Position numbers and translations under genes: made by a program. DNA of 64,000 nt from Lutibacter maritimus (GTDB taxonomy: Bacteria; Bacteroidota; Bacteroidia; Flavobacteriales; Flavobacteriaceae): assembly GCF_900116115.1 (NCBI RefSeq), contig NZ_FOZP01000009.1, positions 62,001-126,000 of the forward strand. Reading direction: 5' to 3'. Under the pieces are notes generated by a model, which saw only the letters and a list, made by a program, of their open reading frames with translations, had not been told where the DNA came from and did no database searches. This document shows positions 52,187-61,205 of this stretch, piece by piece; the first letter of the stretch is position 1, and each line of letters opens with the position of its first letter.

Positions 52187-53638
52187 ATGAACAAAAAGAA
52201 AATAGTTATAGAGCCAGTAACCAGAGTTGAAGGTCACGGAAAAGTAACCATTAAAATGGATGAAAATGGTAAAGTTGAAGATGCTTTTTTACATATTGTA
52301 GAGTTTAGAGGTTTCGAAAAATTTATTCAAGGTCATCCATATTGGGAAGCACCGGTTTTAGTACAACGCCTTTGTGGAATTTGCCCTGTAAGTCATCATA
52401 TTGCTGCAGCCAAAGCCATTGATCAATTGGTTGGTGTTGATCCGGAAAACCTATCGCCTACAGCAACAAAATTGCGTAAACTATTACATTACGGACAAGT
52501 TTTTCAATCACATTCTTTACATTTTTTCTATTTAGCATCACCAGATATTTTATTTGGAATTAACGCACCTGCTGAAAATAGAAACATTGTTGCTGTTGCT
52601 GCTGAAAATAGAGAATTGGCAAAAAAAGGAATTTTAATGCGAAAATTTGGTCAGGAAATTATTAAAGCATTGGCAGGTAAAAAAATTCACGGAATTTTAG
52701 CCGTTCCAGGTGGAGTTCATAAAACATTTACCAACCAAGAACGTCAATATTTTTTAGATGGAATTCAAATTCCTAACATTGATACTATGATTGAATGGTC
52801 GAAAGAAATAATCGACTTCATGAAAAATTATCATCTAGAAAATGCCAAATGGATTGATAATTTTGCTGCATATCCATCCAATCACTTAGGCTTAGTTCAT
52901 AAAGAAACTGGTGCTTTGGAATTATATGATGGTAGATTACGCTCAGTAGATTTTGAAGGGAAAGAGTTGCTGAATATTGAAGATATTGAATATCGTTATC
53001 ATTTTAAAGAAGCTGTAGAACCTTGGTCATATCTCAAATTTCCTTATATGACAAAATATGGTAGAGAAAATGGATGGAACAGAGTTGGTCCATTAGCGCG
53101 CATAAATACTTGTTCACATATTAGTACTCCTTTAGCCGAAATTGAACGACAAATTTTTAAAGCCTACACGCAAAACAAACCAAACAATATGACCATGCAT
53201 ACACATTGGGCTCGTTTAATTGAAATGCTACACTGTGCCGAACTTATAAAAGAATTATTATTTGATGATGAAATTATGGGAACAGACCTAGTAAGAAAAG
53301 GAACTCCTAGAAATAAAGGAATTGGTATTATTGAAGCACCCAGAGGTACTTTAATTCACGAATATCATACGGATGATAAAGGCTTAATCACAAAATGTAA
53401 TTTAATTGTTTCAACTACACATAATAATGAAGCAATGAACCGAGGTGTTAGAGCGGTTGCCCAGGAAGTTTTAAATGACAAACCAGAAATTACTGAACCA
53501 ATGTTAAATCAGGTTGAAATGGCCATTAGAGCATATGATCCTTGTTTAAGTTGCGCCACACATGCTTTAGGTGAGATGCCTTTAATTGTTAAAATAGAAG
53601 ACCATTTAGGAAATTTAATAGATGAGAAAATTAGATAA
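52187..53638 (+). CDS. hoxH: [NiFe] hydrogenase large subunit HoxH (group 3d)
   Basis: The 483-residue protein has both nickel-binding pairs: RLCGICPVSHH (C63, C66) and DPCLSCATH (C453, C456, H459). It carries a 24-residue C-terminal extension after His459, to be removed by a protease during maturation. The N-terminus KIVIEPVTRVEGHGKVTI is typical. Similarity to Cupriavidus HoxH is strong around both motifs (for example AYDPCLSCATHALG). It holds the NiFe(CN)2CO site of H2 oxidation or evolution in the cytoplasm. Its stop is 17 nt inside the next gene, hoxW. The hyp maturation genes are not in this window. Confidence 0.95.
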   Translation: MNKKKIVIEPVTRVEGHGKVTIKMDENGKVEDAFLHIVEFRGFEKFIQGHPYWEAPVLVQRLCGICPVSHHIAAAKAIDQLVGVDPENLSPTATKLRKLLHYGQVFQSHSLHFFYLASPDILFGINAPAENRNIVAVAAENRELAKKGILMRKFGQEIIKALAGKKIHGILAVPGGVHKTFTNQERQYFLDGIQIPNIDTMIEWSKEIIDFMKNYHLENAKWIDNFAAYPSNHLGLVHKETGALELYDGRLRSVDFEGKELLNIEDIEYRYHFKEAVEPWSYLKFPYMTKYGRENGWNRVGPLARINTCSHISTPLAEIERQIFKAYTQNKPNNMTMHTHWARLIEMLHCAELIKELLFDDEIMGTDLVRKGTPRNKGIGIIEAPRGTLIHEYHTDDKGLITKCNLIVSTTHNNEAMNRGVRAVAQEVLNDKPEITEPMLNQVEMAIRAYDPCLSCATHALGEMPLIVKIEDHLGNLIDEKIR

Positions 53639-54065
53639 AACACTTATAATAGGGATTGGAAATAACACCCGCCAAGATGATGGTCTTGGCTGGTGTTTTT
53701 TAGATAAATTAGTTGAAGCAGGTTTTAATGAAGATCAATTATTATACAAATATCAATTAATGGTGGAAGATGCCGAATTAATTAGCGAATACGAAACCGT
53801 AATTTTTGTTGATGCAAATAAAACAACTCTTGATAAAGGTTTTTCAATAGAACGTTTTTATCCAGCAGAAAAAGTAGCTTTTTCAACTCATGCAGTTCCT
53901 CCAAATCAAATATTAAATTTATGTGAAACAATTTATCATAAAAAACCAAAAGCCTATGTTATTAAAATAGATGGTTATAGCTGGAACTTCACCATAAGTT
54001 TAACTAATAAAGCTACTGAAAATTTAAATAATTCTTTGTCCTGTTTTAAATCCTTTGCATTCTAA
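53622..54065 (+). CDS. hoxW: Hydrogenase maturation protease HoxW
   Basis: The 147-residue protein belongs to the HybD/HyaD peptidase family: IIGIGNNTRQDDGLGW with Asp at 19-20, VIFVDANK (Asp64) and STHAVPP (His90), the three Ni-sensing residues. It cuts the C-terminal extension of HoxH once nickel is inserted. It overlaps hoxH by 17 nt, as expected for a dedicated protease. The C-terminal third is Asn- and Lys-rich and ends with CFKSFAF. No further hydrogenase gene follows. Confidence 0.88.
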   Translation: MRKLDKTLIIGIGNNTRQDDGLGWCFLDKLVEAGFNEDQLLYKYQLMVEDAELISEYETVIFVDANKTTLDKGFSIERFYPAEKVAFSTHAVPPNQILNLCETIYHKKPKAYVIKIDGYSWNFTISLTNKATENLNNSLSCFKSFAF

Positions 54066-54100
54066 TTTTTATTAATTTTAATGTTCAATTAAATTTAAGA

Positions 54101-55756
54101 ATGCAACCAGAATTTACTCCTAAATTATTTTCATTAATAAAACAGGGAATTTCAAAAAAAACAATTTCAACAGATACTATAGCTGGTATTATTGTTGGTA
54201 TTGTAGCACTTCCACTCTCTATTGCTTTTGCAATTGCATCGGGAGTTTCACCCGAAAAAGGAATTATTACAGCCATAATTGCAGGTATTTTAATTTCAGC
54301 ATTTGGTGGTAGCAGAGTTCAAATTGGGGGTCCAACAGGTGCCTTTATTGTAATTGTTTACGGAATTGTTCAAAAATTTGGTGTTGATGGGCTAACTATA
54401 GCAACTTTTATGGCGGGAGTTATAATTATTGGAATGGGGATTTTAAAACTCGGAAATTTATTAAAATTTATACCTTATTCTTTGGTTGTTGGTTTTACAA
54501 GTGGAATTGCAATTATTATTTTTTCTTCACAGTTAAACGCATTTTTTGGACTTGGTATTGAAAAGGTTCCAGCAGATTTTATTGATAAATGGATTGTATA
54601 TTACAATAACTTTAGTAAAATTAATTGGTATTCCTTTTTAATAGCGATTGGAACAATTTTAACAATTTTAATTTTTCAAAAAATAAGTTCTAAAATTCCA
54701 GGTTCTATAATAGCAATTTTAATCTCTACAATTTCAGTTGTTTATTTTAAATTACCTGTAGAAACTATTGAAAGTAATTTTGGTAATATTTCAGGAAGTT
54801 TTAGCGCACCTTCATTGCCAAATTTTAATTACGAAACCATAAAATCTTTAATTCAACCTGCATTTGCAATTGCCATTTTAGGAAGTATAGAATCATTACT
54901 TTCTGCTGTTGTTTCAGATTCTATGATTGGTGGAAAACATAGATCTAATGTTGAATTAATTGCTCAAGGTTTTGCAAATATTGCTTCATCATTATTTGGT
55001 GGAATTCCTGCAACTGGTGCCATTGCAAGAACAGCAACAAATGTAAAAAATGGAGGAAGAACACCAATTGCTGGTATTGTTCACGGACTTGTTTTATTAG
55101 CCATTATGCTATTATTTGCACCATATGCAAAACTAATTCCATTATCTTGTTTAGCTGGAATTTTAGTAATTGTTGCCTATCATATGAGTGAATGGCGACA
55201 ATTTATTTCTATCTTAAAAGGACAAAGAATGGACATTATTATTTTATTAACAACCTTCTTTTTAACTGTTGTTTTTGATTTAATAATTGCCCTTGAAATT
55301 GGAATTATCTTATCAAGCTTTATGTTTATGAAAAGAATGAGCGAATCTGTTCATATTCAAAACATTACTTCTGAAAATAAATTAAAAGAACAACTATTTG
55401 AACAGGAAATACATGATTTACCAAAAGAAGTTCAACTTTTTGAAATTAATGGGCCTTTATTTTTTGGTGCCGCACGTCAATTTCAAGAAACATTAACCAG
55501 TTTTAATAACGACTGTAAAGTGGTAATTCTTAGAATGCGCTACATTCCAATAATTGATGCAACCGGGTTTCAAAGTTTAAAAGAAATTATTAAAACGTTT
55601 AATAGCAGTGGAATCTTAATTATTTTGTCTGGAATAAATCCTGAGTTAAGAAGTGATTTTAGAAAAAATGGTATTTATGAAATAATTGACAGAAAATACA
55701 TTGTTAGCAATATTATTATGGCTGTTTCTAGAGCTAAAACTTATTTAAAAACTTAA
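54101..55756 (+). CDS. SulP family inorganic anion transporter with STAS domain
   Basis: The 551-residue protein has a SulP membrane domain with DTIAGIIVGIVALPLSIAFA, GGSRVQIGGPTGAFIVIV, SIESLLSAVVSDSMIGGKHR and FGGIPATGAIARTATN. A C-terminal STAS domain (about 430-545) contains VVILRMRYIPIIDATGFQSL. SulP transporters import sulfate or bicarbonate. The GGxPTGA and AIART motifs do not distinguish the two. It follows hoxW by 35 nt. Whether it belongs with the hydrogenase genes is unknown. The 3' end overlaps the convergent YjbQ gene by 4 nt. Confidence 0.92.
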   Translation: MQPEFTPKLFSLIKQGISKKTISTDTIAGIIVGIVALPLSIAFAIASGVSPEKGIITAIIAGILISAFGGSRVQIGGPTGAFIVIVYGIVQKFGVDGLTIATFMAGVIIIGMGILKLGNLLKFIPYSLVVGFTSGIAIIIFSSQLNAFFGLGIEKVPADFIDKWIVYYNNFSKINWYSFLIAIGTILTILIFQKISSKIPGSIIAILISTISVVYFKLPVETIESNFGNISGSFSAPSLPNFNYETIKSLIQPAFAIAILGSIESLLSAVVSDSMIGGKHRSNVELIAQGFANIASSLFGGIPATGAIARTATNVKNGGRTPIAGIVHGLVLLAIMLLFAPYAKLIPLSCLAGILVIVAYHMSEWRQFISILKGQRMDIIILLTTFFLTVVFDLIIALEIGIILSSFMFMKRMSESVHIQNITSENKLKEQLFEQEIHDLPKEVQLFEINGPLFFGAARQFQETLTSFNNDCKVVILRMRYIPIIDATGFQSLKEIIKTFNSSGILIILSGINPELRSDFRKNGIYEIIDRKYIVSNIIMAVSRAKTYLKT

Positions 55757-56175
55757 TCACCAAAAGCTGTTAACACCAATTTTCTTGGACCTCCAAAATT
55801 TCTATGTTCGCACAAATAAATTCCTTGCCAAATTCCTATATTCAATTTTCCATTTGAAATTGGAATTTGAATAGAACTTCCCAAAAGTGAAGCTTTAATA
55901 TGTGCTGGCATATCATCTGAACCTTCATAGGTATGAATATAATATGGCATATTTTCTGGAATCATTTTATTAAAGTGACATTCAAAATCAGTTCTTACAC
56001 TGGCATCGGCGTTTTCATTGATGGTTAAACTTGCCGAAGTATGTTTAATAAAAACCTGTAATTGACCAATAGTTATTTCCTTTAGTTCTAGAATAGCAGT
56101 AATAATTTCATTTGTAATTAAATGAAAACCTCTTTTTTTAGGTGAAATCTGTATTTCCTTTTGATAAAATTTCAT
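55753..56175 (-). CDS. YjbQ/UPF0047 family protein (secondary thiamine-phosphate synthase)
   Basis: The 140-residue protein has the YjbQ motifs: GFHLITNEIITAI, FIKHTSASLTINENAD, DDMPAHIKASLLGSSIQIPI, GIWQGIYLCEHRNFGGPRKL. The conserved His and Glu/Asp residues are present. Some members show weak thiamine-phosphate synthase activity, but the main function is unresolved. It is probably the last gene of the unit MFS - lhgO - yjbQ, starting 10 nt after lhgO. Confidence 0.9.
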   Translation of the reverse strand: MKFYQKEIQISPKKRGFHLITNEIITAILELKEITIGQLQVFIKHTSASLTINENADASVRTDFECHFNKMIPENMPYYIHTYEGSDDMPAHIKASLLGSSIQIPISNGKLNIGIWQGIYLCEHRNFGGPRKLVLTAFGD

Positions 56176-56185
56176 TTTAACTTAT

Positions 56186-57385
56186 TTAACTAATGTTATT
56201 TACAATTTCATCAGCAATTGACAAACAAGCAGTTGCAGCAGGTGAAGGCGCATTTAAAACATGAACATTATTATTGTGATGTATAATTTTAAAATCATCC
56301 ACCATATTTCCATCATAATCAATGGCTTGTGCTCTTACACCAGATCTTGCGGTTTGCACCTCATCAACAGTAATAGATGGCATCATTTTTTGCAATTCTT
56401 TTACAAATAAGCGTTTAGAAAATGCTCGTTTATATTCATCAATTCCCTTATGCCAATGTTTGCCAAATAATTTCCAAGTTCCTTTAAAAAGAAGTGCTTC
56501 CAAAGTATCTTTAAAACTAAAACTTGTTCTGCTATAGCCTTCACGCTTAAAAGTGAAAACTGCGTTTGGACCACATTCTATACTTCCATCTACCATTCTT
56601 GTAAAATGAACTCCTAAAAATGGAAATTTTGGATCTGGAACTGGATATACTAAATTTTTAATTTTATGAGCTGCTTCAGGCTTTAACTCATAATAATCGC
56701 CTCTAAACCCAACTATATGAATATCTAATTTAGCATTGTCTTTTTCTGCAATTCTATCAGACTGTAATCCTGCACAAAAAATAACTTTCGTAGCTTCAAA
56801 CGAAACCGAACTTGTTTCTAAAATGGTTTTATCTTTTAATGAAGTTATATTTTTAACTTCACAAGAACTAATTAATTTACTTTCAGAATTTATGGTATTC
56901 ATTTGCTTTACAAAAGCTTTACAAACACCAACGTAATCAATAATTCCTGCAGTTGGCACCCAAATGGCTTTTAAACCAACAATAAAAGGTTCCTTTTTAT
57001 TAATTTCCTCGGCAGATAAATATTGAATTCCTTCCGTTCCGTTTTCAATTCCTCGATTAAAAATATTCTCTAAAATTGGTAATTCCTCTTTTTTAGTAGC
57101 TACAATTATTTTACCACAAACATCAACTTTTACATTATTTTTAACAGCAAAATCCACCAACTGCTTCCCTCCTTTTTTAGAATTTAAAGCTTTATAAGAA
57201 CCTGGCTTGTAATATATTCCTGAATGAATTACTCCTGAATTTCTACCTGTTTGATGCATTCCAACATCCGAGTCCTTTTCTAAAACAGCAATAGATTTAT
57301 TTGGGAATTTTAATTGTAATTTATAAGCTGTTGCCAAACCAACAATTCCTCCTCCAACAATAATAACATCGAATTTATTGGACAT
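56186..57385 (-). CDS. lhgO: L-2-hydroxyglutarate oxidase
   Basis: The 399-residue FAD protein of the DAO family has the dinucleotide fold FDVIIVGGGIVGLATAYKLQ, MHQTGRNSGVIHSGIYYKPG with the conserved His/Ser segment, PFLGVHFTRMVDGSIECGPNA and SGVRAQAIDYDG. It oxidises L-2-hydroxyglutarate to 2-oxoglutarate, feeding quinones. I chose the ATG at 57385 (MSNKFDV) over an upstream in-frame start that would extend further into the MFS gene. Even so, it overlaps the MFS gene by 11 nt, indicating coupling. Confidence 0.92.
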   Translation of the reverse strand: MSNKFDVIIVGGGIVGLATAYKLQLKFPNKSIAVLEKDSDVGMHQTGRNSGVIHSGIYYKPGSYKALNSKKGGKQLVDFAVKNNVKVDVCGKIIVATKKEELPILENIFNRGIENGTEGIQYLSAEEINKKEPFIVGLKAIWVPTAGIIDYVGVCKAFVKQMNTINSESKLISSCEVKNITSLKDKTILETSSVSFEATKVIFCAGLQSDRIAEKDNAKLDIHIVGFRGDYYELKPEAAHKIKNLVYPVPDPKFPFLGVHFTRMVDGSIECGPNAVFTFKREGYSRTSFSFKDTLEALLFKGTWKLFGKHWHKGIDEYKRAFSKRLFVKELQKMMPSITVDEVQTARSGVRAQAIDYDGNMVDDFKIIHHNNNVHVLNAPSPAATACLSIADEIVNNIS

Positions 57386-58685
57386 ACTTTGTTTTTCCAA
57401 CAAAGGTCAGTAAAACAAAAGAAATTAAAAAGAAAATTGCTAAAAACAATACGCTCCATTGCATAGAACCGGTAAGCGAAACCAATAAGCCAAAAACAAT
57501 CATTCCAAAAACAATCGCTAATTTTTCTGTTACATCATAAAAACTAAAATAGGTTGCGTGGTCTTTAGTTTCTGGTAATAATTTTGAATATGTAGAACGC
57601 GAAAGTGATTGTATTGCCCCCATAACCAATCCAATTAACGCACCAATTGAATAAAAGTAATAATGAACATTTTCTTGAGATTTATCTAACATAAAAGCTG
57701 AAACACAAATAATTGACCAAATAATTACCGTTATTTTTAATGATGAAATATTTCCTATTCTGTCTGACAATCGTGAAAATAAAAATGCACCAACTATTCC
57801 AACTACTTGCACTATTAAAATTACAGCAATTAAATCTAATGTAGGTAACCCTAATTCTTTACTTCCGAAAATCCCAGCCATTAATATAATTGTTTGCACA
57901 CCAACACTGTACATAAAAAAAGAACTTAGAAAGAATTTTAATTCTGGGTGATTTCTTAATTCTAAAGCCACTATTTTTAGTTCGTGTAAGCCTTTCCAAA
58001 TAAAATCTTTTTCAGGTTTTCTGTTATAAATATTATTTGGTAATTTACTATATGTAATTTGAGCAAAACCAAACCACCAAACTCCTACAATTAAAAAGGT
58101 AATTCTTGATGCCATTGCAGCATCTGGAATACCAAATAATTCAGGTTTGTTTATCATTATTAAACTTAAAAGCAACAAAATAATAGAACCTACATATCCT
58201 AAAATAAAACCTTTTGCACTTACATTGTCTTGTTGTTCAGGGTGTGCTACTTCAGGTAAATACGCGTTGTAAAAAACAATACTTCCCCAAAAACCAATAC
58301 TTGCTAATATTGTAAAAACAATTCCTACCCAAAGTGTTTCCTCTCCTTTAAAAAAGAACAAACTCATAACAGATAATGAACCTAATAAACAAAATGCTTT
58401 TAAAAATTTTAATTTATTACCTGTATAATCTGCAATACCAGACAAGATTGGTGATAAAAAAGCTACAATTAAAAATGAAAATGCCAATGTATAATCATAT
58501 AAAGTTGTTGGATCCCATCGTGTGCCTAAAAAATTTATTTTACCCTCAATATTGGAAAAAGATTCTGTTAAACTACTATAATAAATGGGAAAAACAGCAG
58601 TACTTATTACTAATGAATATACCGAATTTGCCCAATCGTAAAATGCCCAAGCATTAATTAACTTTTTGTCTCCTTTTTTCAACAT
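57375..58685 (-). CDS. MFS transporter, UMF1 (Atg22-like) family
   Basis: The 436-residue membrane protein has about 12 helices and UMF1 family signatures: NAWAFYDWANSVYSLVISTAVFPIYY near the N-terminus, LSPILSGIADYTGNKLKFL, SIVFYNAYLPEVAHPEQQDN, and GAIQSLSRSTYSKLLPETKD in the C-terminal half. Yeast Atg22 exports amino acids from the vacuole. Bacterial homologues have no proven substrate. It is first in a minus-strand unit with lhgO, overlapping it by 11 nt. Confidence 0.9.
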   Translation of the reverse strand: MLKKGDKKLINAWAFYDWANSVYSLVISTAVFPIYYSSLTESFSNIEGKINFLGTRWDPTTLYDYTLAFSFLIVAFLSPILSGIADYTGNKLKFLKAFCLLGSLSVMSLFFFKGEETLWVGIVFTILASIGFWGSIVFYNAYLPEVAHPEQQDNVSAKGFILGYVGSIILLLLSLIMINKPELFGIPDAAMASRITFLIVGVWWFGFAQITYSKLPNNIYNRKPEKDFIWKGLHELKIVALELRNHPELKFFLSSFFMYSVGVQTIILMAGIFGSKELGLPTLDLIAVILIVQVVGIVGAFLFSRLSDRIGNISSLKITVIIWSIICVSAFMLDKSQENVHYYFYSIGALIGLVMGAIQSLSRSTYSKLLPETKDHATYFSFYDVTEKLAIVFGMIVFGLLVSLTGSMQWSVLFLAIFFLISFVLLTFVGKTKYVQ

Positions 58686-58688
58686 ATT

Positions 58689-58730
58689 TTAAAAATAAAA
58701 AAACCGTTCTAATGAATTTTAGAACGGTTT
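58689..58730 (-). terminator. Intrinsic terminator after the M48 lipoprotein gene
   Basis: An 11-bp stem (AAACCGTTCTA / TAGAACGGTTT) with an 8-nt loop is followed, on the minus strand, by a T-rich tail. It terminates transcription from the M48 gene before the MFS gene begins. Confidence 0.8.
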
Positions 58731-58760
58731 ACAATATACTATATTTATTTTTTAATGTAA

Positions 58761-59579
58761 TTAACTTTTTATTGGCATTGTATTATACTTTTTAGCTAAA
58801 GAGATAGCTGTTGGTAGGTATGCTTTTAAGTTTTGTATTCTTGTTTCGTTTGATGGATGTGTACTTAAAAATTCAGGTGGCGCACTTCCACTTTCTGCTC
58901 TTTGACTCATTCTAATCCAAACATTTATTGCTTCTTCTGGATTGTAACCAGCCATAATCATAAATACCATTCCTAACTTATCTGCTTCGGTTTCATGAGT
59001 TCTACTAAATGCCAACAAACCAACAGTTGAAGAAATTCCAAAAGCAGTATTCCACAATTGTTGTGCTTTTGGATCTTTATTTGATGTTCCTAAAGCAACT
59101 AAAACGCCTCCTAATTGTTGTCCATAAGCACTTGTCATTCGCTCTTGACCGTGTTTTGCAAAAGCGTGTGCAACTTCGTGTCCCATAACAGCCGCAATAC
59201 CATCTGTATTATCGCAAATTGGTAAAATACCTGTGTAAAAAACCACTTTTCCGCCAGGCATACACCAAGCATTTACAGTTGGGTCTTCAATTAAATTAAA
59301 TTCCCATCTATAACTGTTAGCTTCGCTAACCATTCCATTGGCTCTCATAAATTTATCAACAGCTTTTGAAATGTTTAAACCAACCATTTGTATTTCATTA
59401 GTCTTTTTTTTATCTGTTGAAATTTTATTCTCCTTTAAAAAGCCTTCATATTGAGCAAAACTTGCTGGTAAAATTTCGGCATCACTAACTATATTAATTC
59501 TTTTTCTACCAGTAATTGGAACAGTACTACAGCTTACAGCAAACATAAACACGAGTGATAATGCTATAATTTTTTTCAT
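58761..59579 (-). CDS. M48 family metallopeptidase, lipoprotein
   Basis: The 272-residue protein has a lipobox (FAVSCS near residue 17), the zinc motif MGHEVAHAFAKHG, the downstream third ligand Glu in SRTHETEADKLG, and a Gly-rich MPGGKVVFYTGILPI segment upstream. It resembles YcaL/LoiP-type periplasmic M48 proteases involved in outer membrane protein quality control. It is monocistronic, with a terminator after the stop codon. Confidence 0.92.
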   Translation of the reverse strand: MKKIIALSLVFMFAVSCSTVPITGRKRINIVSDAEILPASFAQYEGFLKENKISTDKKKTNEIQMVGLNISKAVDKFMRANGMVSEANSYRWEFNLIEDPTVNAWCMPGGKVVFYTGILPICDNTDGIAAVMGHEVAHAFAKHGQERMTSAYGQQLGGVLVALGTSNKDPKAQQLWNTAFGISSTVGLLAFSRTHETEADKLGMVFMIMAGYNPEEAINVWIRMSQRAESGSAPPEFLSTHPSNETRIQNLKAYLPTAISLAKKYNTMPIKS

Positions 59580-59655
59580 TTTTCAGTTTTTTTTATTTTC
59601 TAGTTAATCTTTAAAAATACAAATTCTATATTTACAAACAAAATTAAACTTTTAA

Positions 59656-60528
59656 ATGAATAAATTAGAATCCAATAAAATAAAGAATAAAAATAATATT
59701 CCAAATTTTATTATATATACAGGAAAATTTCTGCAATTATTTTCTATAACGCTTGCAACTAAATTTGCTGTAAAATTATTTAGAACTCCTATTAGATTTA
59801 AAACTCCTGAGCGCGAAAAAATGATGGCAAAAAGCGCTCAAAAAGAACTTGTTAAAATTCCTGAATTAAACAAAGAAGTAATGGTTTATACCTATGGATA
59901 TTCTAAAAGAAAAGTGCTTTTGGTTCATGGTTGGTCTGGTAGAGGAACTCAATTATATAAAATTGCTGATAAATTATTAGAAAATGGATTTATGACTATC
60001 AGTTTTGATGCACCTGCGCACGGAAAATCTTCCGGCAAAACTACTATGATGACAGAATTTATTACTACAGCCAAATATCTAGAAGATAAATATGGTCCTT
60101 TTGAAATTGCAATTGGGCATTCTTTAGGAGGAATGACGGTTTTAAATAGTATACAACGTTTTTTAAAAGTTAAAAAAGCAATCATTATTGGATCTGGTGA
60201 TATTATTACTGATATTATGATAGGTTTCATAACAAAGTTAGAACTAAGTCTAAAGCTGGTTGATAAAATGAAATACTTTTTTCAGAAAAAATTTAGTGAA
60301 GATATTGATAATTATTCCGGAAGCTTTGCAGCACTTCACGTTAAAATACCAACTTTAGTAATCCATGACACAGAGGATAAAGAAGTGCCTGTTAGTTGTG
60401 CTTATAACATTAGAAAAAACTTAGAGAATGGTGAAATTTTAATAACTAATGGGCTAGGTCATACACGAATTTTAAAAGACAATTTTGTTGTAGAACGCAT
60501 AATCAATTTTATTCAAAAAACAGATTAA
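59656..60528 (+). CDS. Alpha/beta-fold hydrolase
   Basis: The 290-residue protein has LVHGWSGRGTQLYKI (oxyanion hole), SFDAPAHGKSSGKT, the nucleophile elbow GHSLGGMTVL, Asp in HDTEDKEVPV, and His in GLGHTRILKD. It is cytosolic or loosely membrane associated: an N-terminal segment (IYTGKFLQLFSITLATKFAV) is hydrophobic but is not a clear signal. The YTYGYSKRKVLLVHGW start resembles Bacteroidota esterase/lipase-type members. Substrate unknown. Confidence 0.85.
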   Translation: MNKLESNKIKNKNNIPNFIIYTGKFLQLFSITLATKFAVKLFRTPIRFKTPEREKMMAKSAQKELVKIPELNKEVMVYTYGYSKRKVLLVHGWSGRGTQLYKIADKLLENGFMTISFDAPAHGKSSGKTTMMTEFITTAKYLEDKYGPFEIAIGHSLGGMTVLNSIQRFLKVKKAIIIGSGDIITDIMIGFITKLELSLKLVDKMKYFFQKKFSEDIDNYSGSFAALHVKIPTLVIHDTEDKEVPVSCAYNIRKNLENGEILITNGLGHTRILKDNFVVERIINFIQKTD

Positions 60529-60633
60529 AATATTTGTCTTGAACGTTTTTAAACTAAAAAAGTTTTTTAATTAATCTCAAATACTCAAGTAAGTTATTCT
60601 TTTGTTTTCCGACTACTTTTCAAATAGAAAATT

Positions 60634-61116
60634 ATGAAAAAATTGTATTTTGTACTTTTTTTGATTTCAATAATTTGGTTTCAAGGAAATTCTCAAGTAA
60701 AAACTAATAAAACTATGGTTAAAAAAGTTATTAAAACTGATAATGAGTGGAAAAAAGAATTAACGCCACAACAATATTTTGTTCTTAGACAAAAAGGTAC
60801 AGATGCGCCAAGTTCAGGTGGTTTAACTTCGCATTTTGAAAAAGGAACTTACCATTGTGCTGCTTGTAATTTACAATTATTTGAATCTAACAGTAAGTTT
60901 GAATCACATTGTGGTTGGCCTTCATTTGATGATGCCATAAAAGGAACTGTTGAATTTGTTTTGGATAAATCGCACGGAATGATTAGAACTGAAATTATTT
61001 GCGCATCTTGTGGTGGGCATTTAGGTCATATTTTTAATGATGGTCCTAAAGAAACTACTGGGCAACGTTATTGTGTAAACACCACATCTATAAAATTTGT
61101 AAAAGCAACAAAATAA
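60634..61116 (+). CDS. msrB: Peptide-methionine (R)-S-oxide reductase, exported
   Basis: The 160-residue protein has a hydrophobic signal or anchor (YFVLFLISIIWFQGNSQ) followed by a full MsrB domain: WKKELTPQQYFVLRQKGTDAPSS, zinc Cys pairs CAAC and CASC, HCGWPSFDDAI, and the catalytic Cys in GQRYCVNTTSIKF. It repairs R-methionine sulfoxide, here probably in the periplasm. A convergent terminator separates it from the CoADR-type gene. Confidence 0.93.
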   Translation: MKKLYFVLFLISIIWFQGNSQVKTNKTMVKKVIKTDNEWKKELTPQQYFVLRQKGTDAPSSGGLTSHFEKGTYHCAACNLQLFESNSKFESHCGWPSFDDAIKGTVEFVLDKSHGMIRTEIICASCGGHLGHIFNDGPKETTGQRYCVNTTSIKFVKATK

Positions 61117-61165
61117 CCTTCTTGAGTATTATAGATGTTTTATATTGTACGATATAATAAATATT

Positions 61166-61199
61166 AAAAAAAGACCTTTTTATAAAAAGGTCTTTTTTT
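61166..61199. terminator. Bidirectional terminator between msrB and the CoA-disulfide reductase gene
   Basis: AAAAAAAGACCTTTTT pairs with AAAAAGGTCTTTTTTT almost without a loop (2 nt), with A and T tracts on both sides, between two convergent genes. Confidence 0.8.
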
Positions 61200-61205
61200 A
61201 ATAAA

